Shown here piece after piece: positions 34,864 to 47,442 of a DNA stretch of 64,000 nt. The translations under genes were made by a program, and so were the position numbers. Source of the DNA: Druceiella hillmani (taxonomy: Eukaryota; Arthropoda; Insecta; Lepidoptera; Hepialidae); assembly GCA_039881145.1 (NCBI GenBank), contig JAYKKI010000039.1, forward strand, positions 19,958,001-20,022,000. Direction: 5' to 3'. The notes beneath the pieces were generated by a model that worked only from the letters and a program-made list of their open reading frames with translations, ran no database searches and had not been told where the DNA came from. The stretch's first letter is position 1. Each line of letters opens with the position of its first letter.

Positions 34864-35892
34864 ATGATGCATACAAGTGAAAGACATTACAAGTGTGGCA
34901 TGTGTGACTTTAGGTTTATAAGTAATAGTAAATTAACCATGCACATGAGAACACACACATGTGAAAAACCTTACAAGTGTGGCATATGTCATGAGAGATT
35001 TGCACACGCTAGTAATTTAGCCAGGCACATAAAGATGCACACAGGTGAAAAGCCCTTCAAGTGTGATACGTGTGATGCAAGATTTACACAAAATAGTTGT
35101 TTAATCAAACACATTAGAATACACACAGGAGAAAAACCCTACAAGTGTGGTATGTGTGATGCAAGATTTACACAAAATAGTTGTTTAACCCAGCACATTA
35201 GAATGCACACAGGAGAAAAACCCTACAAGTGTGGCATATGTCATGCGAAATTTAAACAAACTAGTCATTTAACCACGCACATGAATGCACATACGGGCGA
35301 AAAACCCTTCAAGTGCGACACATGTGATGCAAGATTTACACAAAACAGTTGTTTAACTCAGCACATAAGAATACACACAGGAAGAAAACTCTACGAGTGT
35401 GGCATATGTCATGCAAAATTTGTGCAAAATAGTTATTTAACCACGCACATGAAGACGCACACAGGTGAAAAGCCCTTCAAATGTGGCATGTGTGATGCAA
35501 GATTTACAAAAAGTAGTAATTTAACCAATCATATTAGAACACACACAGGTGAAAAACCTTATGAGTGTGACATGTGTTATGTGAGATTTGCACACGCTAG
35601 TAATTTAACTAGGCACATGAAGACACACACAAACGAAAAACCCGTCAAGTGTGATACGTGTGATGCAAGATTTAGAGAAAATAGTTGTTTGATCCAACAC
35701 ATTAGAACACACACAGGAGAAAAACCGTACGAGTGTGGCATATGTCATGCGAGATTTGCACAAAATGGTCATTTAACAGCACACACCAAGATACACACAG
35801 GTGAAAAGCCCTACAAGTGTGGCATATGCAACATGACATTTACAGGAAGTAGTAGTTTAACCAACCATATGAGAAGGCATGATTCAAAATAG
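34864..35892 (+). CDS. C2H2 zinc-finger protein, 12 intact fingers (N-terminus lost)
   Basis: A 342-codon frame encodes twelve consecutive C2H2 fingers of the form CxxC-x12-HxxxH joined by THTGEKP(Y/F)KC linkers, the signature of sequence-specific nuclear DNA-binding proteins. All zinc ligands are present in all twelve. Several fingers are near-duplicates: 3, 4 and 6 share FTQNSCL(I/T)(K/Q)H; 2 and 9 share FAHASNL; 5, 7 and 11 share CGICHA(K/R)F. This points to array growth by tandem duplication. Finger 10's linker is altered (TNEKPVK) and finger 7's is TGRKLYE. The ATGATG start lies inside a truncated finger remnant, so it is probably not the native start: upstream coding is frameshifted. 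No KRAB, BTB or ZAD domain is visible. Intact fingers suggest recent function or continuing selection, but a truncated protein or young pseudogene is equally possible. Confidence 0.75.
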   Translation: MMHTSERHYKCGMCDFRFISNSKLTMHMRTHTCEKPYKCGICHERFAHASNLARHIKMHTGEKPFKCDTCDARFTQNSCLIKHIRIHTGEKPYKCGMCDARFTQNSCLTQHIRMHTGEKPYKCGICHAKFKQTSHLTTHMNAHTGEKPFKCDTCDARFTQNSCLTQHIRIHTGRKLYECGICHAKFVQNSYLTTHMKTHTGEKPFKCGMCDARFTKSSNLTNHIRTHTGEKPYECDMCYVRFAHASNLTRHMKTHTNEKPVKCDTCDARFRENSCLIQHIRTHTGEKPYECGICHARFAQNGHLTAHTKIHTGEKPYKCGICNMTFTGSSSLTNHMRRHDSK

Positions 35893-35929
35893 CAATACCT
35901 GTACTCCTTTTTATGTATCATTTACACTC

Positions 35930-36345
35930 ACGTGCGAGTCATGAGACGAGCCACAAGACGCATTTGTAAACAGTGGGTTCGCAGTTTGTCTCATGGTTGT
36001 GACGCGCACGTGGTGTTTACACTCGCACGCGCTTCATTTGGTTACAAACCTTGTAGCCGTGTCAGTTATGTCGTCATTGTTTGGTCTAGATTGTTTTATT
36101 TTTGTCTGCTGCAGCCCTGGGTTATTGTGTGGTAAAGGAAATGGATTGGTTAGAAGCAGACACAATATGGTTCATTGAGTTATTCTGAAAGAATACTTCG
36201 ACGTCCTCCATTGTGGATAGTTCGAAAACAACTGAACGCACCGTGAAGAAGTAGACATAACACAAATTGATTTCGTGAGCTGCGACACGAGACGAGCTGT
36301 GAATGTAATTGAGGCGAGCTTCACAAGTGTAAGTACATAAGAGGG
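35930..36345 (+). other. GC-richer segment with weak MADF-like similarity
   Basis: Downstream of the zinc-finger stop the composition changes: CACGTGCGAGTCATGAGACG and similar. Frames at 36140-36240 read WLEADTIWFIELF and then RRPPLWIVRKQLNA, loosely like a MADF domain (W..E.LI.LY..RP.LW.......). A frameshift separates the two pieces. This could be a decayed mobile-element protein or a chance likeness. Confidence 0.2.
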
Positions 36346-39254
36346 ACTAGCATAATTTCGTTTAATTCATCTGTATATTTGTAGCTCATTCTGTCTATTA
36401 CATGTTTTAGTATCAAAATGCTTTTACTCGAACTTTAAAATTATTTTTAAAGTTTTGAAAAAATTGTGTAGGAAAAAAGATTGAGAAAATTGTGGGTAAA
36501 AAATTTGTTAAGTGCAAACAGAACTAATGCTGGGAAGGATCTGTACACTTACCGTAGTTTAGGGATGTAAACCTTTTTCTTATATTCACATTAGTAGTAT
36601 AATATGAATTTAGTATAGTTATAATTTGTTTACATATGTATAATATTTACCCTGTACACACACGTGTGAAATTTGCATTACATAAATTATATTTTATATT
36701 TAAGAAAAGTTCAATTTGGTGTGATGAAATCTTCATTGTTAAAAATAATTTTTTAAAAATACAAGGTACAACGGTATATATATAAATGTAAAACATAAAA
36801 TACACTAATATGTCAGATAAATAAAGTATAATTCATCACATCGCAATGAACTTTTACACTCATTGTCACACCCTATATCGCTAAGCTGTATCAATCAATT
36901 GTGATGTGAGTTGTGTGATATTCATTACATAATGTAAAATTGCCATCAAGCTCTGCCATTCGCTTCTTTTCCTTTAGCAAATAATCCATGAATATTTTTA
37001 GCCACATGTCCCTTCATTTGTGTCCGGATCATCCCAATTTTCACAATGATATGGCGGCAATTTTAGTATCTTATTATATTTTTGCTTGACTCTCACTGAT
37101 GACATAGGTCAAGAACCCGGGGTTCATAGACCTATGCACGGCCAATTTTCTCAAAAACTATGCGATGTAGAAACTTGAAACTTATTATTGCACATATTTT
37201 ACAATAATTTACTTTTTAAAATATTTACATTAGGATTAAAAAGGCTTGTTACAAGGAATACAAAAATATTTTTTTCATTATTTCATATCATCTCTCCCCT
37301 TGAAACTACTGAACCAAAAATTAGGACCAAAGAACAGGTTTAATAAAATCTGACCCAGAAGATTACAGGAAACCTACATTGATTATCTTACATCTTATAA
37401 TTACATAATATTTTTATGCCTCTGACAGATGTATTACATAGGCAGTATATTTATGTTGTGAATAATTAACGTTTACAAATTGTTTAGTAGAAATGCCCTC
37501 AAATGTGTATAAATGCCAAACTGTGTATAAAACCTTTTAGTGTAAATTCTACTTGTGTTTGGCAGGTTTTTTTTAATTCACTCTTTTCAATTAATGCACT
37601 TTTTCTATTGCATTTCAAGTATGTAAATTTAGTTTTTTTTTGAAAATTTGGAAGAGCGTCGCCCTCTTGAAATTAAGTACGGTCTCGTCATTGTTCGTCT
37701 GTGTAAAAACCTTGTTGATCATGAAGGCAGTTAATTTTTTAACAAAGTATGCTTTTCACATTTAACTGCACTCGGCTTGCGATTATCCAATTTTTAAAAT
37801 TTTGTAAATCTTGTTGGGTGAGGCTCTTTTCTGTTCTTCCGAACTGTCTTGTCTACTGTGCTGAGAACAATCTTCCTAATTTCATTTATTTACATACATT
37901 TATTAAGTTGTTTCTTCTTTGAACTTAAATCGTTCTGCTTAGATTTTTTTTTATTAGCAATGAATCGAGAATATTGCCGCTCTGCGACGTTATTCAAGTA
38001 CTGTGACTATGAATTTTCATTTTTTTGAATTCTAATTTTTATTCTTTAATTCTGAATAACCATTATATTAATCACATTCTAAAATAAAAACAAAGTGTCT
38101 TACTTAAAAACATTATTTTTATTGCCCAGTCATGCACTCAAAATTTTCTACACCTAACTTTGACTGCTCGTACTGAAAAAAAAATGTGCTACATTATTTT
38201 AAAAGTTGGCGCATTTAGTTCAGATTCCAAAACGGTATCAAACTTGCTGGTTTGTTTCTTTAAAAAAAATATAAATTTATTTTCCAAAGAATCCTAATTT
38301 TGAGTTAATTTTCGTACTTAGTGATAATGCTACTAATGCACGCTAGGCTTTCTCTAAGTTCTTATACGGATAGTGATGCCATTTTACCAAGTGTTATTAA
38401 GATGGATAGTCACACCACTTTCATGAAGTATAAATCAGACGAATAGAGATGCCATTTTTCCAAGCATGAGTTTGACAAATAGCGACACCACCACAGGTAG
38501 TGGCCCATGTGCGTAAGCTACATTCCTGCTGTACATTATGTTTCTTCATTTGTAGTGCATCTTTCCGTATTGTTCTCGTACTAACTTTGGCTCTGTGTAT
38601 TGGACTTGATTGCGGCATAATTTACTAGAATTTGGCTTTGTGTGTTGGGCTTGATTGCATTGTGACTTGGAATTGTTATCTGACCGTTTTCTAATGAACC
38701 TGGTCTTTTTCGGAACTGGTTTTTCAGTCGTTGAATGCGTATTTCAATCAGGTAATAAAACCAAAATAAAATGTAATATACAGGATATTACATTTTCTTT
38801 TGTCAGTTCTGGTAACATAGTTTAAATCAATTTGAAAAAAATAACGTAAAGCACACATGTCCCGCTTATAACGTTTGAAAAATACACGCGTGCTCATATT
38901 GTTTCGGTATGCTAGGTCACCTTTGTTTTACATTACTATCACTTAGTCAATTACAGCCACCAGCCAAGCCATTGGCAAAAAAATAAAATTAACATTTTAT
39001 TTTTTATTCTAATTCATCCTGTAAAGTTCATTATTCGGACTTTAAATTATCATACACATTTGGAAGTTGATGTTGAAAACTGATAAAATTATTAAATGGG
39101 TATCTATATGTGATAACCTGATGAATACTTTGCGAAAGTGCCAAGATATACCGTTTTAAAATGACTTTATTAAGTAAGTCTCAATGTGTATTGAACTTAA
39201 AAAATAGGCATTACTTTACTGCCCTTTGCAATGTTTAATCATAAGTCGTTGAAA
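36346..39254. other. No gene seen; two small hairpins
   Basis: Mainly AT-rich. Inverted repeats at 37103-37136 (CATAGGTC...GACCTATG around GAACCCGGGGTTC) and 38768-38796 (AAAATGTAATA / TATTACATTTT, loop of 7) are the only structures seen. Confidence 0.5.
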
Positions 39255-39385
39255 ATAGGTGAACATTATACATGGGACATCAATAGACATGTAAATATTA
39301 ATTTTAGACATTATAGTTTAAGATAGGTGAACATTATACGTGGGACATCAATAGACATGTAAATATTAATTTTAGACATTTATAT
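39255..39385 (+). repeat. Tandem repeat, two copies of about 68 bp
   Basis: ATAGGTGAACATTATAC starts at 39255 and again at 39323, each followed by GTGGGACATCAATAGACATG-type sequence and TTAATTTTAGACATT. Confidence 0.9.
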
Positions 39386-39584
39386 ATATTAATTTTTATG
39401 CTACCTGTACGAAGCAACAAACACAGAAATGTGTTTTTCTGAATAATACTTCAATTATATACCTCTTATTACATTATCCCACTTGTAATAGTTTTTTGGC
39501 AAAACCTTGACAACTTGCGTAATTAATTACTCCGTATGAAAATATTACACGTAATGCAGATAAATATATTGTATCATATTATCA

Positions 39585-40990
39585 TCATCATTAGCTTGAT
39601 AGTTCTTGGTGGACCCTGGCCTTCTCAAGCAGACTGTTCCAAGTCCTCCTTCTGGACGCCATGGTTTTCCAGTTTGTTATGTTGAGAGTATCGAAAGCAC
39701 TTTGTAGGCAGTCCACTCATTTTAATTTGGATCTTCCTCGTCCTGAGCCTGTTGGTTTGGCCAGAAAAAATCATTTTGTTGTGCTATCTTCCTTCATTCT
39801 AATTACATGGCTGGCCCACTTCTTCGTTGAATTTTGTAATTTTTTATATCTGGTTCTTTAAATAAGCGATAAAGATCTGTATTAGTTCTACTTCTCCAAA
39901 ACCCATTGTCAAAGAACCCACCAAAGACGGATCTGAGGATTTTTCGTTCTAAAATTGCAAGGGTTTTTTCACCAGTTTGGGACAATGTCCACGTTTCAGA
40001 TGCATAAGTAAGTATTGATCTGATTATGCTTTTATATAACAGTAGTTTAGTGTCTCTTCTGATATTATTGGATTCCAGAAATCTTCTTAGTCCAAGAAAG
40101 CATCTGTTGGGTTCAGTTGTTCGTGTCCTTAGTTCTGGAACCAAATCTTTACCGGTGTTGGTTTCAGATCCTAGGTAGATGAAAGGATTCACCTTTTCAA
40201 GTTTGTAGTCACCAATTTTAAAATACGCAGAGGATCACAAGTTGCATGTATTTCATTTTGGTCTGGTTTATTGAGAGGTACATTTTTTTGGCCTTTCTTT
40301 CTAGCGCTAGAAATCCCTGTTTGAGGTCTTTTTGAGTTCTAGCAATAATGTCAATGTCATCCACGTGTGCAATCATTTGTACAGATTTAGAGAAGGTCGT
40401 GCCTCTTGTGTTGACTAATAATCATCTCAAGAGCAATGTTGAAAAAAAAACATGTTAACGCATCGCCCGTCTAACACTGTTTGCTGTATCGACTGGTTCA
40501 GATAGGCTTCCTTGAATTTTAACGCTCATTTTTGTGTCAGTTAGAGTCAGAGATATCAACTTAACCAGTTTATGAAGAATGTTGAATTCATTTATAGCCT
40601 CTATTGGGTGTTCTCTATTGATATAGTCATAGGCCATTTTGAAATCGATGAACAGGTGATAAGTATTCATATGGAGTTCTCTTGTTTTCTCTAATATATG
40701 CCGGAGGTTAAAAATTTGCCCAGCTATGGATCTATTTCTTCTGAATCCGCACTGGTAATAACCAATGATGTTTTCGGCGTAAGAAGAAAGTCAATTGAAG
40801 AATATGTTTGAAATAATTTTGTACGTGGTACACAGAAGACTGATTTCTCTGTGGTTGGAGCAGTCGAGGATATCTCCTTTTCATGCATGAAACAGACTGA
40901 ACTGAGCTTCCAATTTTGGGGAAGTGTCTCGGAGTTCCACACTGATGGAATTAAGTAGTGGATCATTGTATCATATTGCTTCACAAATAA
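39585..40990 (-). mobile_element. Non-LTR retrotransposon, 5'-truncated and decayed, with (TGA)n 3' tail
   Basis: Minus-strand blocks in order: LIPSVWNSETLPQNWK; a finger-palm segment with LFIDFKMAYDYINREHPIEA (motif A Asp retained); VKIQGSLSEPV; VDDIDIIARTQKDLKQGFLA (motif C, reads HVDD); YLGSETNTGKDL; NRCFLGLRRFLES; RSILTYASETWTLS; and LERKILRSVFGG. The terminal part (WASHVIRM, TNWKTMASRRRTWNSLLEKA) ends in a TAATGATGATGATAAT tail at 39585-39600, typical of LINE 3' ends. At least three frames are needed. No endonuclease is present. This is a different clade from the I-type and CR1-like elements nearby. Confidence 0.8.
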
Positions 40991-41989
40991 AAAACGTTAC
41001 GGAACTATTAGCTTTTAAGATACAACCACATATTATATCAAAATAAAACATTTAATTTTATAGCATTGTATGTTAAACTGGGGCCTTATTTCAGTTTACC
41101 CAAAGATAACAAAACAGTGGATGTTACGGACGATTTTGTGTGTTTATTTAAATAAGATAAGATTAGGTAAGACATTACCATAATTTAGTGACTTTACCCT
41201 TACTAGTATAATTAGTTGTTAAACTGGAAGGTAAGACCACTCATTTTTGTAGTCAACTTATAATAATTGTGTTATCTGTTTAATTAGATACTTACAAGCA
41301 ATTTTATATACGTCATCTCATAAAAATACTTTGCATTTGCAGATGCCAGTAAAATCTGTACTCGAGAATTGAGGGATGTCTCGGATACATTTAAGTTTTC
41401 AAATAATTGCGAGAAATGCTTGTAAATGCCAAATTTTCTTACAATTTGAAATATTATTGAAAGTACAAGGATGAACTTTATTTGACGCGCAACTGAAACA
41501 AAGTAAACTGTAAAAATGCATGTCTCCTTGTTGTCGACGAAATAGCTCCGCTCTTTTCTTTCTACTCAAAATTATATGATGCTGTTCTTTTCTCTTAGAC
41601 CAATGTAAAATAGTCAGCATGTGATATGTTAATAAACAATAAGGCAGGATATGCGAATATGTTTACAACATGCCAATTTCTGAAGTAAACATTAAAGACA
41701 ACTGTTATTGTCGTTCGTTAGCAAACATATACGTTAAACATTGTAAATGGTACAACATGGGGTTTAATATATATAAATACAATCAGGGCTGCCTTTCAGT
41801 TCTTGGGCAACTTTTTGTATTCGGGGTGATCAGCAAACAATATATATTATAATAGATATTGCATTTTTATGAGACTAATCGCAACAGGTTACCGAAATTA
41901 CGGCTGTCTTTTCAAATTAAGATCTCAGCCAAATTCAAGATGTAATAAATCATTCACAATTCTATATATAATTTATGAATGCGTAAACA
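40991..41989. other. No gene seen
   Basis: AT-rich unique sequence. A 73-codon minus-strand frame at 41399-41620 has no recognisable feature. Confidence 0.5.
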
Positions 41990-42051
41990 CCCTGCCGGGA
42001 ATCAAACACTAAATTTTTTAGACGGGCGTCTTAGCCATTGCGCTATGGGCC
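41990..42051 (-). tRNA. tRNA-like fragment (pseudo-tRNA or SINE head)
   Basis: On the minus strand GGCCCATAGCGCAATGGCTAAG resembles a tRNA 5' half with an A box, and GTTTGATTCCCGGCAGG resembles a B box and T arm. The middle (GACGCCCGTCTAAAAAATTTAG) does not form a normal anticodon arm, and the T stem is mismatched, so this is not a functional tRNA. No SINE body or poly-A/microsatellite tail is clear. Confidence 0.45.
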
Positions 42052-45000
42052 GATATATGTAATGCCAAAGTGCATATAAATAATGTCGACCATTAATATT
42101 AAAGCTTTTTCTGATTTTATTTTTTTTTAAATGCTCAGTATTTAAAATAATCCTAGATAATATATTTTTAAATAAGAGTAAAAAGCTTAACTGTTATAAA
42201 AAAAACACTGATTTGTAATGATGTAAAGGCATATAAAATATGTATAGTACACTGCAAAATAATAACATTTATTTGAAAAGAAAATAATATGTTACAATGT
42301 TTTTTAGGTTCAGTATCCTTATGCCAAATATTGTGTGTATGTGTAAGTATATTTATATATTTTATTTATTTTATTTATTCATGCACTTGAATGTATCTAA
42401 TTTTATACATATGGCGGGCTTATTGCAAGGAGAACAATCTCTTAAGCCAACCAGAAGTTAATATCGTCCGCTGATTTAATATATTTTTGTGCTCATCATA
42501 TTTTGGCTGCTAAATTGTTTGAAACATTCTCGTTTGGATTGGAATGGAGTATAGGGATAAGCAAAAGGTTAAAAATCTAAGGGTATATGTATGATGCTTC
42601 TATTAATTGATATTATTAAGTTATGTTATTTCCATTATATGTAATAAGTTGTTGTTATTTTCTGCTTATTTCTAGAATTTAAATATATTGACCGGAGTAT
42701 CTCTCACACACTAAGGCAAATAGCCTTGTTGTCCATATCACATTTATTAATGCGGGTTGACAAACAATTTTGCCTTGAAATTTTTAAGCTAAATGTTATC
42801 CTCCAAAGTGGAAGTACATTGCAAAACTTTTTTGAAACTCTCATTTCTTACAAAAATAAAGATTGCCGTCCTAAACACAGCATATGCACCAAGCTTCAAT
42901 GTTCTAGCTATGGTCAGGAACTGATAATTAAGTATTCACCTCTCTGTATGCTAGAAATTCAGACAAACTTCCAGTATTCGCTAAAGTCAAGATGTCTGGG
43001 CTTCAAACTTGCTGCGAATTGTTTATCGTAAAGGTGCAGTGTCTGATAGTGCAGCTCGGAAATTGGCGTTACAGTACCATGCACCTAAACTAATAATAAA
43101 CTAATAAACTGGAAAATCGATGATGTTGTCATTACAGACGTACATGATAAAATTATATAGATTTCATTTTTACATATCGCCATGGAACCCTAATTATTGG
43201 AGCGTGTATTTTAAATAGATTCCTTAAAAACATCACTCGATGTATCAATATTTTTTTGAAACATCCAGTGGCCACTTTTAGCCTTCAAAGTGGCATTAAA
43301 TATCTTCCTAGTCGCTGTGCTCTCTGCATCACCATATTTAGTCACATATAATACGATACTCTCTTATAGTTGCATTGTCAAAGGTGTGATGAAGAAACGA
43401 ACAAAAGTTTACCGATCAGTTAACATATTTAGTACTTTTAGGATTTGATATTACATCAAAAATGTTGTGATTCACGATTTGAAACACATTTGAGAAAAGA
43501 ACACAATAGGTGTGAATTACGGTCCCTAGGAGCGGGACCTAGGGAACATATACATATATTTAAAGCTGCTAGATAAGCATGAAGCTTATTACGTCCATGT
43601 GCCAGCTTCTAAAATAGCTGTTTTAAAACAGTTTTTACCTATGCAAACTTATCATTGGATGTAATTGTTTACTACAAACGATATTTTATTATTAACTTTA
43701 AATATATTAATTCCTGTTTTGTGCCAGTTACAGCTAAGTATTATAATAAATTTGTTTATATTAAAACATCGGTTTAATTTGTGCAATGTGGTGACAAAAA
43801 ATGTACTGACAATGGGAAATGTACTAAATGTGGAATAAAAATACATCATATTTTATACATAATATTTTTTTTCAAAAACTACGAAAATTAGTTTTTTATA
43901 TATTTTTGTCTAAGATAGATGCTTTTGATTTCTTGTTTTTGTGAAAAATATTGTTATGTTCATTTAATTTCTTTTATATTAATTTTGTACTTAAATGATT
44001 CTTGATAATGAACATAAAAAGAGATTTATTTACCCTCCAGAGCAATAATGATTGGATCCATTTCGAGCAACAACAAGTCTGTTGTATACGTGAAGCATAT
44101 TTGTTATTCTGAACTAACTCTTGCTATTATTAACATAAGACCTGATATATGCAAATAAAACAAATCTTTCACAAAATAATTTGCAATGTCTCCGTACGAA
44201 TTGAACACCGGATGACATCATAAAAGAATTATTCTGTGTAGCCTGTGAATGGTAAGTAGCCTATATATTAGCTTGAATCATGAACAATGTCTGTAGTGAG
44301 TTTAATGAAAATCTGCCAGCTGTTTAAGCATGATCGAGTAAGTAACATTTGGAAACATTAATTAGCATTAGTATCCCATGCAGCAAAACAATGCAGCATA
44401 CAAACTATATGTACACCAAATTTGGTGGTAAATTGTTGCTTAATTTTAGAATTGTAAGATAAGAGACAACACATGGAGTATTATTTTAAAGAACTCTACA
44501 AGTTTGTCTTCGTTCACAATTTGTTTAATTCATTATGTGGGCAGCATTATGTGATTTCAGCATGGAACAAAACCTTTTTACTTTGTTTTCTCCCAGAGCG
44601 ATGATTGAGTATTTTTAAATAGAGAGTATTCTTCAAAGCAGGTAGAAAGTCTGTCTGATTTTCTTTTGTAGTAGAAAATTGAAATTACACCAGTTCTGTG
44701 AATCGGGAATATGTATTAACAACAAACACAGTCGTATCACTACACACATTGACATTTGTACTAAATGAGAAAGATTTCTCTTCTAGCCCGCAGAACTTGT
44801 ATACTTGTGGTACTTTTATGTCAATTTTAATATTTATCTTTATCTTTGATTATATGGCATTCATTCTCTCCACATAGAACCTTTGCCAATGTCGAGTGTG
44901 GAAAAAAGGCTATGCAACACTGATTAAATCATATTTCGGATATTTGTCATTGTTGATTGTTAACAAAAGAACAAACTGTACAATAAAACAAAAAATAAGT

Positions 45001-45269
45001 AACAAATTCGCTATAATTAAACAAAAAGAAGAAAATGAGATTATAATATACAGAGAGTACAAAATAAGTATATACAAATATATAAACAAACATGAAAACA
45101 AAAATAAATAAGAATATAAATATGAGAAATTCTATACTTTGATGTCGTTCTTTCTTATGAACTCAATGATTAATCCTAAAATGGGTTTGTTGGCAATAGA
45201 TAAAAGTGATCTTATGTTAATGGCTAATTGAATTTTATATTTTAATAGTTTGTAAATAAACGCAGGAAA
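42052..45269. other. No gene seen
   Basis: AT-rich, about 3.2 kb. A 101-codon frame at 42726-43031 is open but matches nothing I recognise and continues into stops. No repeats of note. Confidence 0.5.
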
Positions 45270-45281
45270 TCTATTATTCAA

Positions 45282-45860
45282 TCAACATGAAAAAATGAGT
45301 TGATTTACATCGCATTTTCCAAGTCCACAGTCACAAATTGGAGATTCTCTGACACGCAGTCTAGCCAAATGGGTAGGAATAGAACAATGACCCAAATGTA
45401 AGCGAGATACCACAGAAGTTTCCTTTCGAAAGAAAGTAAGTTTTAAGAACCAAGGATTTGTGGGTATAAAAGATTGGATCTGGAAATATCCCGCATCCGT
45501 AATATGGGATGATCTTCCCCACGCCCTCTGGCAGTCAGATGTCATCCAGAAACGAGTCATGGGAAGGAGATTTTCAATGAAATTAATAGTGAAACTTGGA
45601 TTCCCGTTTACGGCGGTGAACCGAGCTTTTGCGTCGACTATTCCATTACCTACTATACCATAGCGACTAGGGATCCATGCAAGAACGACATCGGATCCCG
45701 ATTTCTCCAAATCAAGCGTAAGTTGCTTGATCTGAAGAATCAGGAACCCACAGTTCGAAGAAAATGGATTAGCGAGAAGGGACTGTAAACAACTTAAGGA
45801 GTCAGAGAAGATAAGGAGCCTGCGAATCTTTTTGAGTAGAGCATAATTCCAGATCTCCAC
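45282..45860 (-). pseudogene. I-type LINE RNase H domain and C-terminus
   Basis: A 192-codon frame contains LLIFSDSLSCLQSLL (the DS of the RNase H DEDD set), a spacer, and VVLAWIPSRYGIVGNGIVDA, where the family usually has WIPSHxGIxGNExAD; the key His and Glu are replaced. It ends with SRLHLGHCSIPTHLARLRVR then CDCGLGKCDVNQLIFSC, the Cys-containing C-terminal block found after RNase H in I-type elements. An RNase H after the RT separates this family from CR1 and RTE. The frame is open but has no ATG context of its own and is part of a dead element. Confidence 0.8.
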
Positions 45861-46678
45861 AATAGTAGATTCCCCGGAGAATACAAAACACTCCTTAGAA
45901 AAGCGAAAGTATGCTGAATGGGCGGTGGATAGAGAGTAATATGACGCTCCGACATAGCCATCTCTTAGGGTTTTTGATGCATAAGTATATATTCGCGTCC
46001 AATGGGCCTGTAGGATGATTTTTATGAGGTTTGAGAATGGGAATTATTATTTGAGTTTTCCGAGACTTTCGAATATAATACCTATGATTTGTACATACAA
46101 TTAATGAGGGATAGAAAGATATCAATGAGTAGATGGTAAAGTATTATATCACCATTGAATATTACATTCCGTTAATACCAGGGGAAGAATTTTTAAGATG
46201 ATGCAGGGTGAAATCCAATTCATTAATGAATAATTCTTCTGAAAAATGATTGGCGCTAGTAAAGTTATACCTGAGAGGTAATTCATCTAAATTTGGGACG
46301 GATGGGGGAGCATGTTTATTTAAAAAATGATCTACTCAATTCCCATGTACGGATATGGGAAGGTCAGACTGGAAAATAGACTGAAAGAGTTTTATATTAG
46401 ACCAGACGACACAAGAGGGAGTAAAAGGAGAGAGGGAGTGACAGAATATCTTCCAGCCTTCCTTCTTACAAATTAGTGATAGCAAGAGTCAATGCTATCG
46501 AGGTCCACTGGAGGGAGGCAATCCACTTCGACACTGAGGAAAGTACGGAATCCCACCCAATATGCCCTATGTAGGTTGTATTTTTCAGGTTGAGGAATTT
46601 GGAAGTCTGCCTAGGTTTGTTATAGAGCTGAGCGGTCATACCCCAAGTTGGAACTTGTCGAAGAATGGTATCGGGATT

Positions 46679-47442
46679 TTAGAGTAAAAATTTTTTTGTG
46701 GGAATAGTTGGTAGGGCGAGACGGAGAGAACAAATTTTGGGAAGAAGTTGGAGAAGATGAGGGGAATGAGCTGCAACTGAGGCGTATGATTTTCTAGTAG
46801 AAGGGACCGTTTTAGAGGCTTCTGCATAGGGAATGTCTCTTTCAGACATTTCAAATTTGATCTTTTTTCGCCTTTCGAATTCCGGACAAATTCTATCAGT
46901 GGAATCATGATTTCCACTGCAAAAGATATATTTTGCTTTGTCAAAAGGAAGAGGGCAATTTCTTCCAACGCGACCTACACCACATCGGAAACAATGCTCG
47001 GAAGAGGGGCATTTGTCAGCAACATGTCCAAACGTACAACATTTGAAGCACTGTATTGTAGGGTATTCATATTTTGAAACTGGAAGGGATGAGTAAGCCA
47101 TATATATGCATTGGGGATGAACTTGGCCGTCAAAATAATGACTATCGTCTCAGATGGAAAATATTTAGGTTGGTCATCGATAATTTTTTGAAAGTTTAAG
47201 CGATGGATTTTAATAACCTTACCGCAACGTTCTGGGACTTCTGCGTTATGTGAAACCTCCTCGTCAGACCAATCGACTGGAACATTGCGAACAATACCCA
47301 TAAAACTGACGTTAAAGGAGAAGATGAACAATTTGTGCTGTCCCGTGAAGGCAGAGTGGTTTACGAAGCGGTTGGCGACGTGTGTATATGAAAATTCCGC
47401 TGAAATCGTATTCCTGCCATTTTGTTTCACTCCATTTCGCAT
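46679..47442 (-). pseudogene. I-type LINE ORF1 (gag-like) with CCHC knuckles, frameshifted
   Basis: From 47442 downward: NRFVNHSAFTGQHKLFIFSF, GIVRNVPVDWSDEEVSHNA and KVIKIHRLNFQKIIDDQPKY form an RRM-like N-terminal part. The frame then passes, by a shift near 47080, into CFKCCTFGHVADKC (an intact CCHC knuckle), CFRCGVGRVGRNC (His replaced by Arg) and FCSGNHDSTDRIC (first Cys lost), followed by EFERRKKIKFEMS and YAEASKTV. ORF1 proteins with this layout bind element RNA. One frameshift and two damaged knuckles make it non-functional. Confidence 0.8.

Larger units (their letters stand above)
22880..34990 (+). repeat. Segmental duplication, copy A
   Basis: A collinear series of blocks is shared with copy B in the same orientation. 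The pairs are 23205-24545 with 50085-52300, 24545-25340 with 52300-52900, 25500-25760 with 56515-56760, 25905-26100 with 59395-59590, 26310-26530 with 59680-59880, 26580-27480 with 60270-61100, 27770-30055 with 61205-62330, 33641-34420 with 62565-63440, and 34430-34990 with 63440-64000. Examples of shared words are TTGTTTTCTGACATTGACAG, GACGCCATCTGTTATAATAA and TGTGCGGAAGA. Divergence is well above allelic level by eye. Copy A is interrupted by the I-type LINE at 30055-33641. Confidence 0.85.

Noticed and set aside
35932..36178. Two overlapping frames of 61-67 codons after the zinc-finger stop
   Set aside because: They overlap in different frames, have no domain, and lie in a GC-shifted patch with at most a weak MADF-like likeness.
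39585..39605. ATCATCATCATT run as an independent microsatellite
   Set aside because: It is the 3' tail of the minus-strand LINE that ends there, so it is explained by that element.
42726..43031. 101-codon plus-strand frame
   Set aside because: Open but without motif, splice sites or homologous copy in the window.
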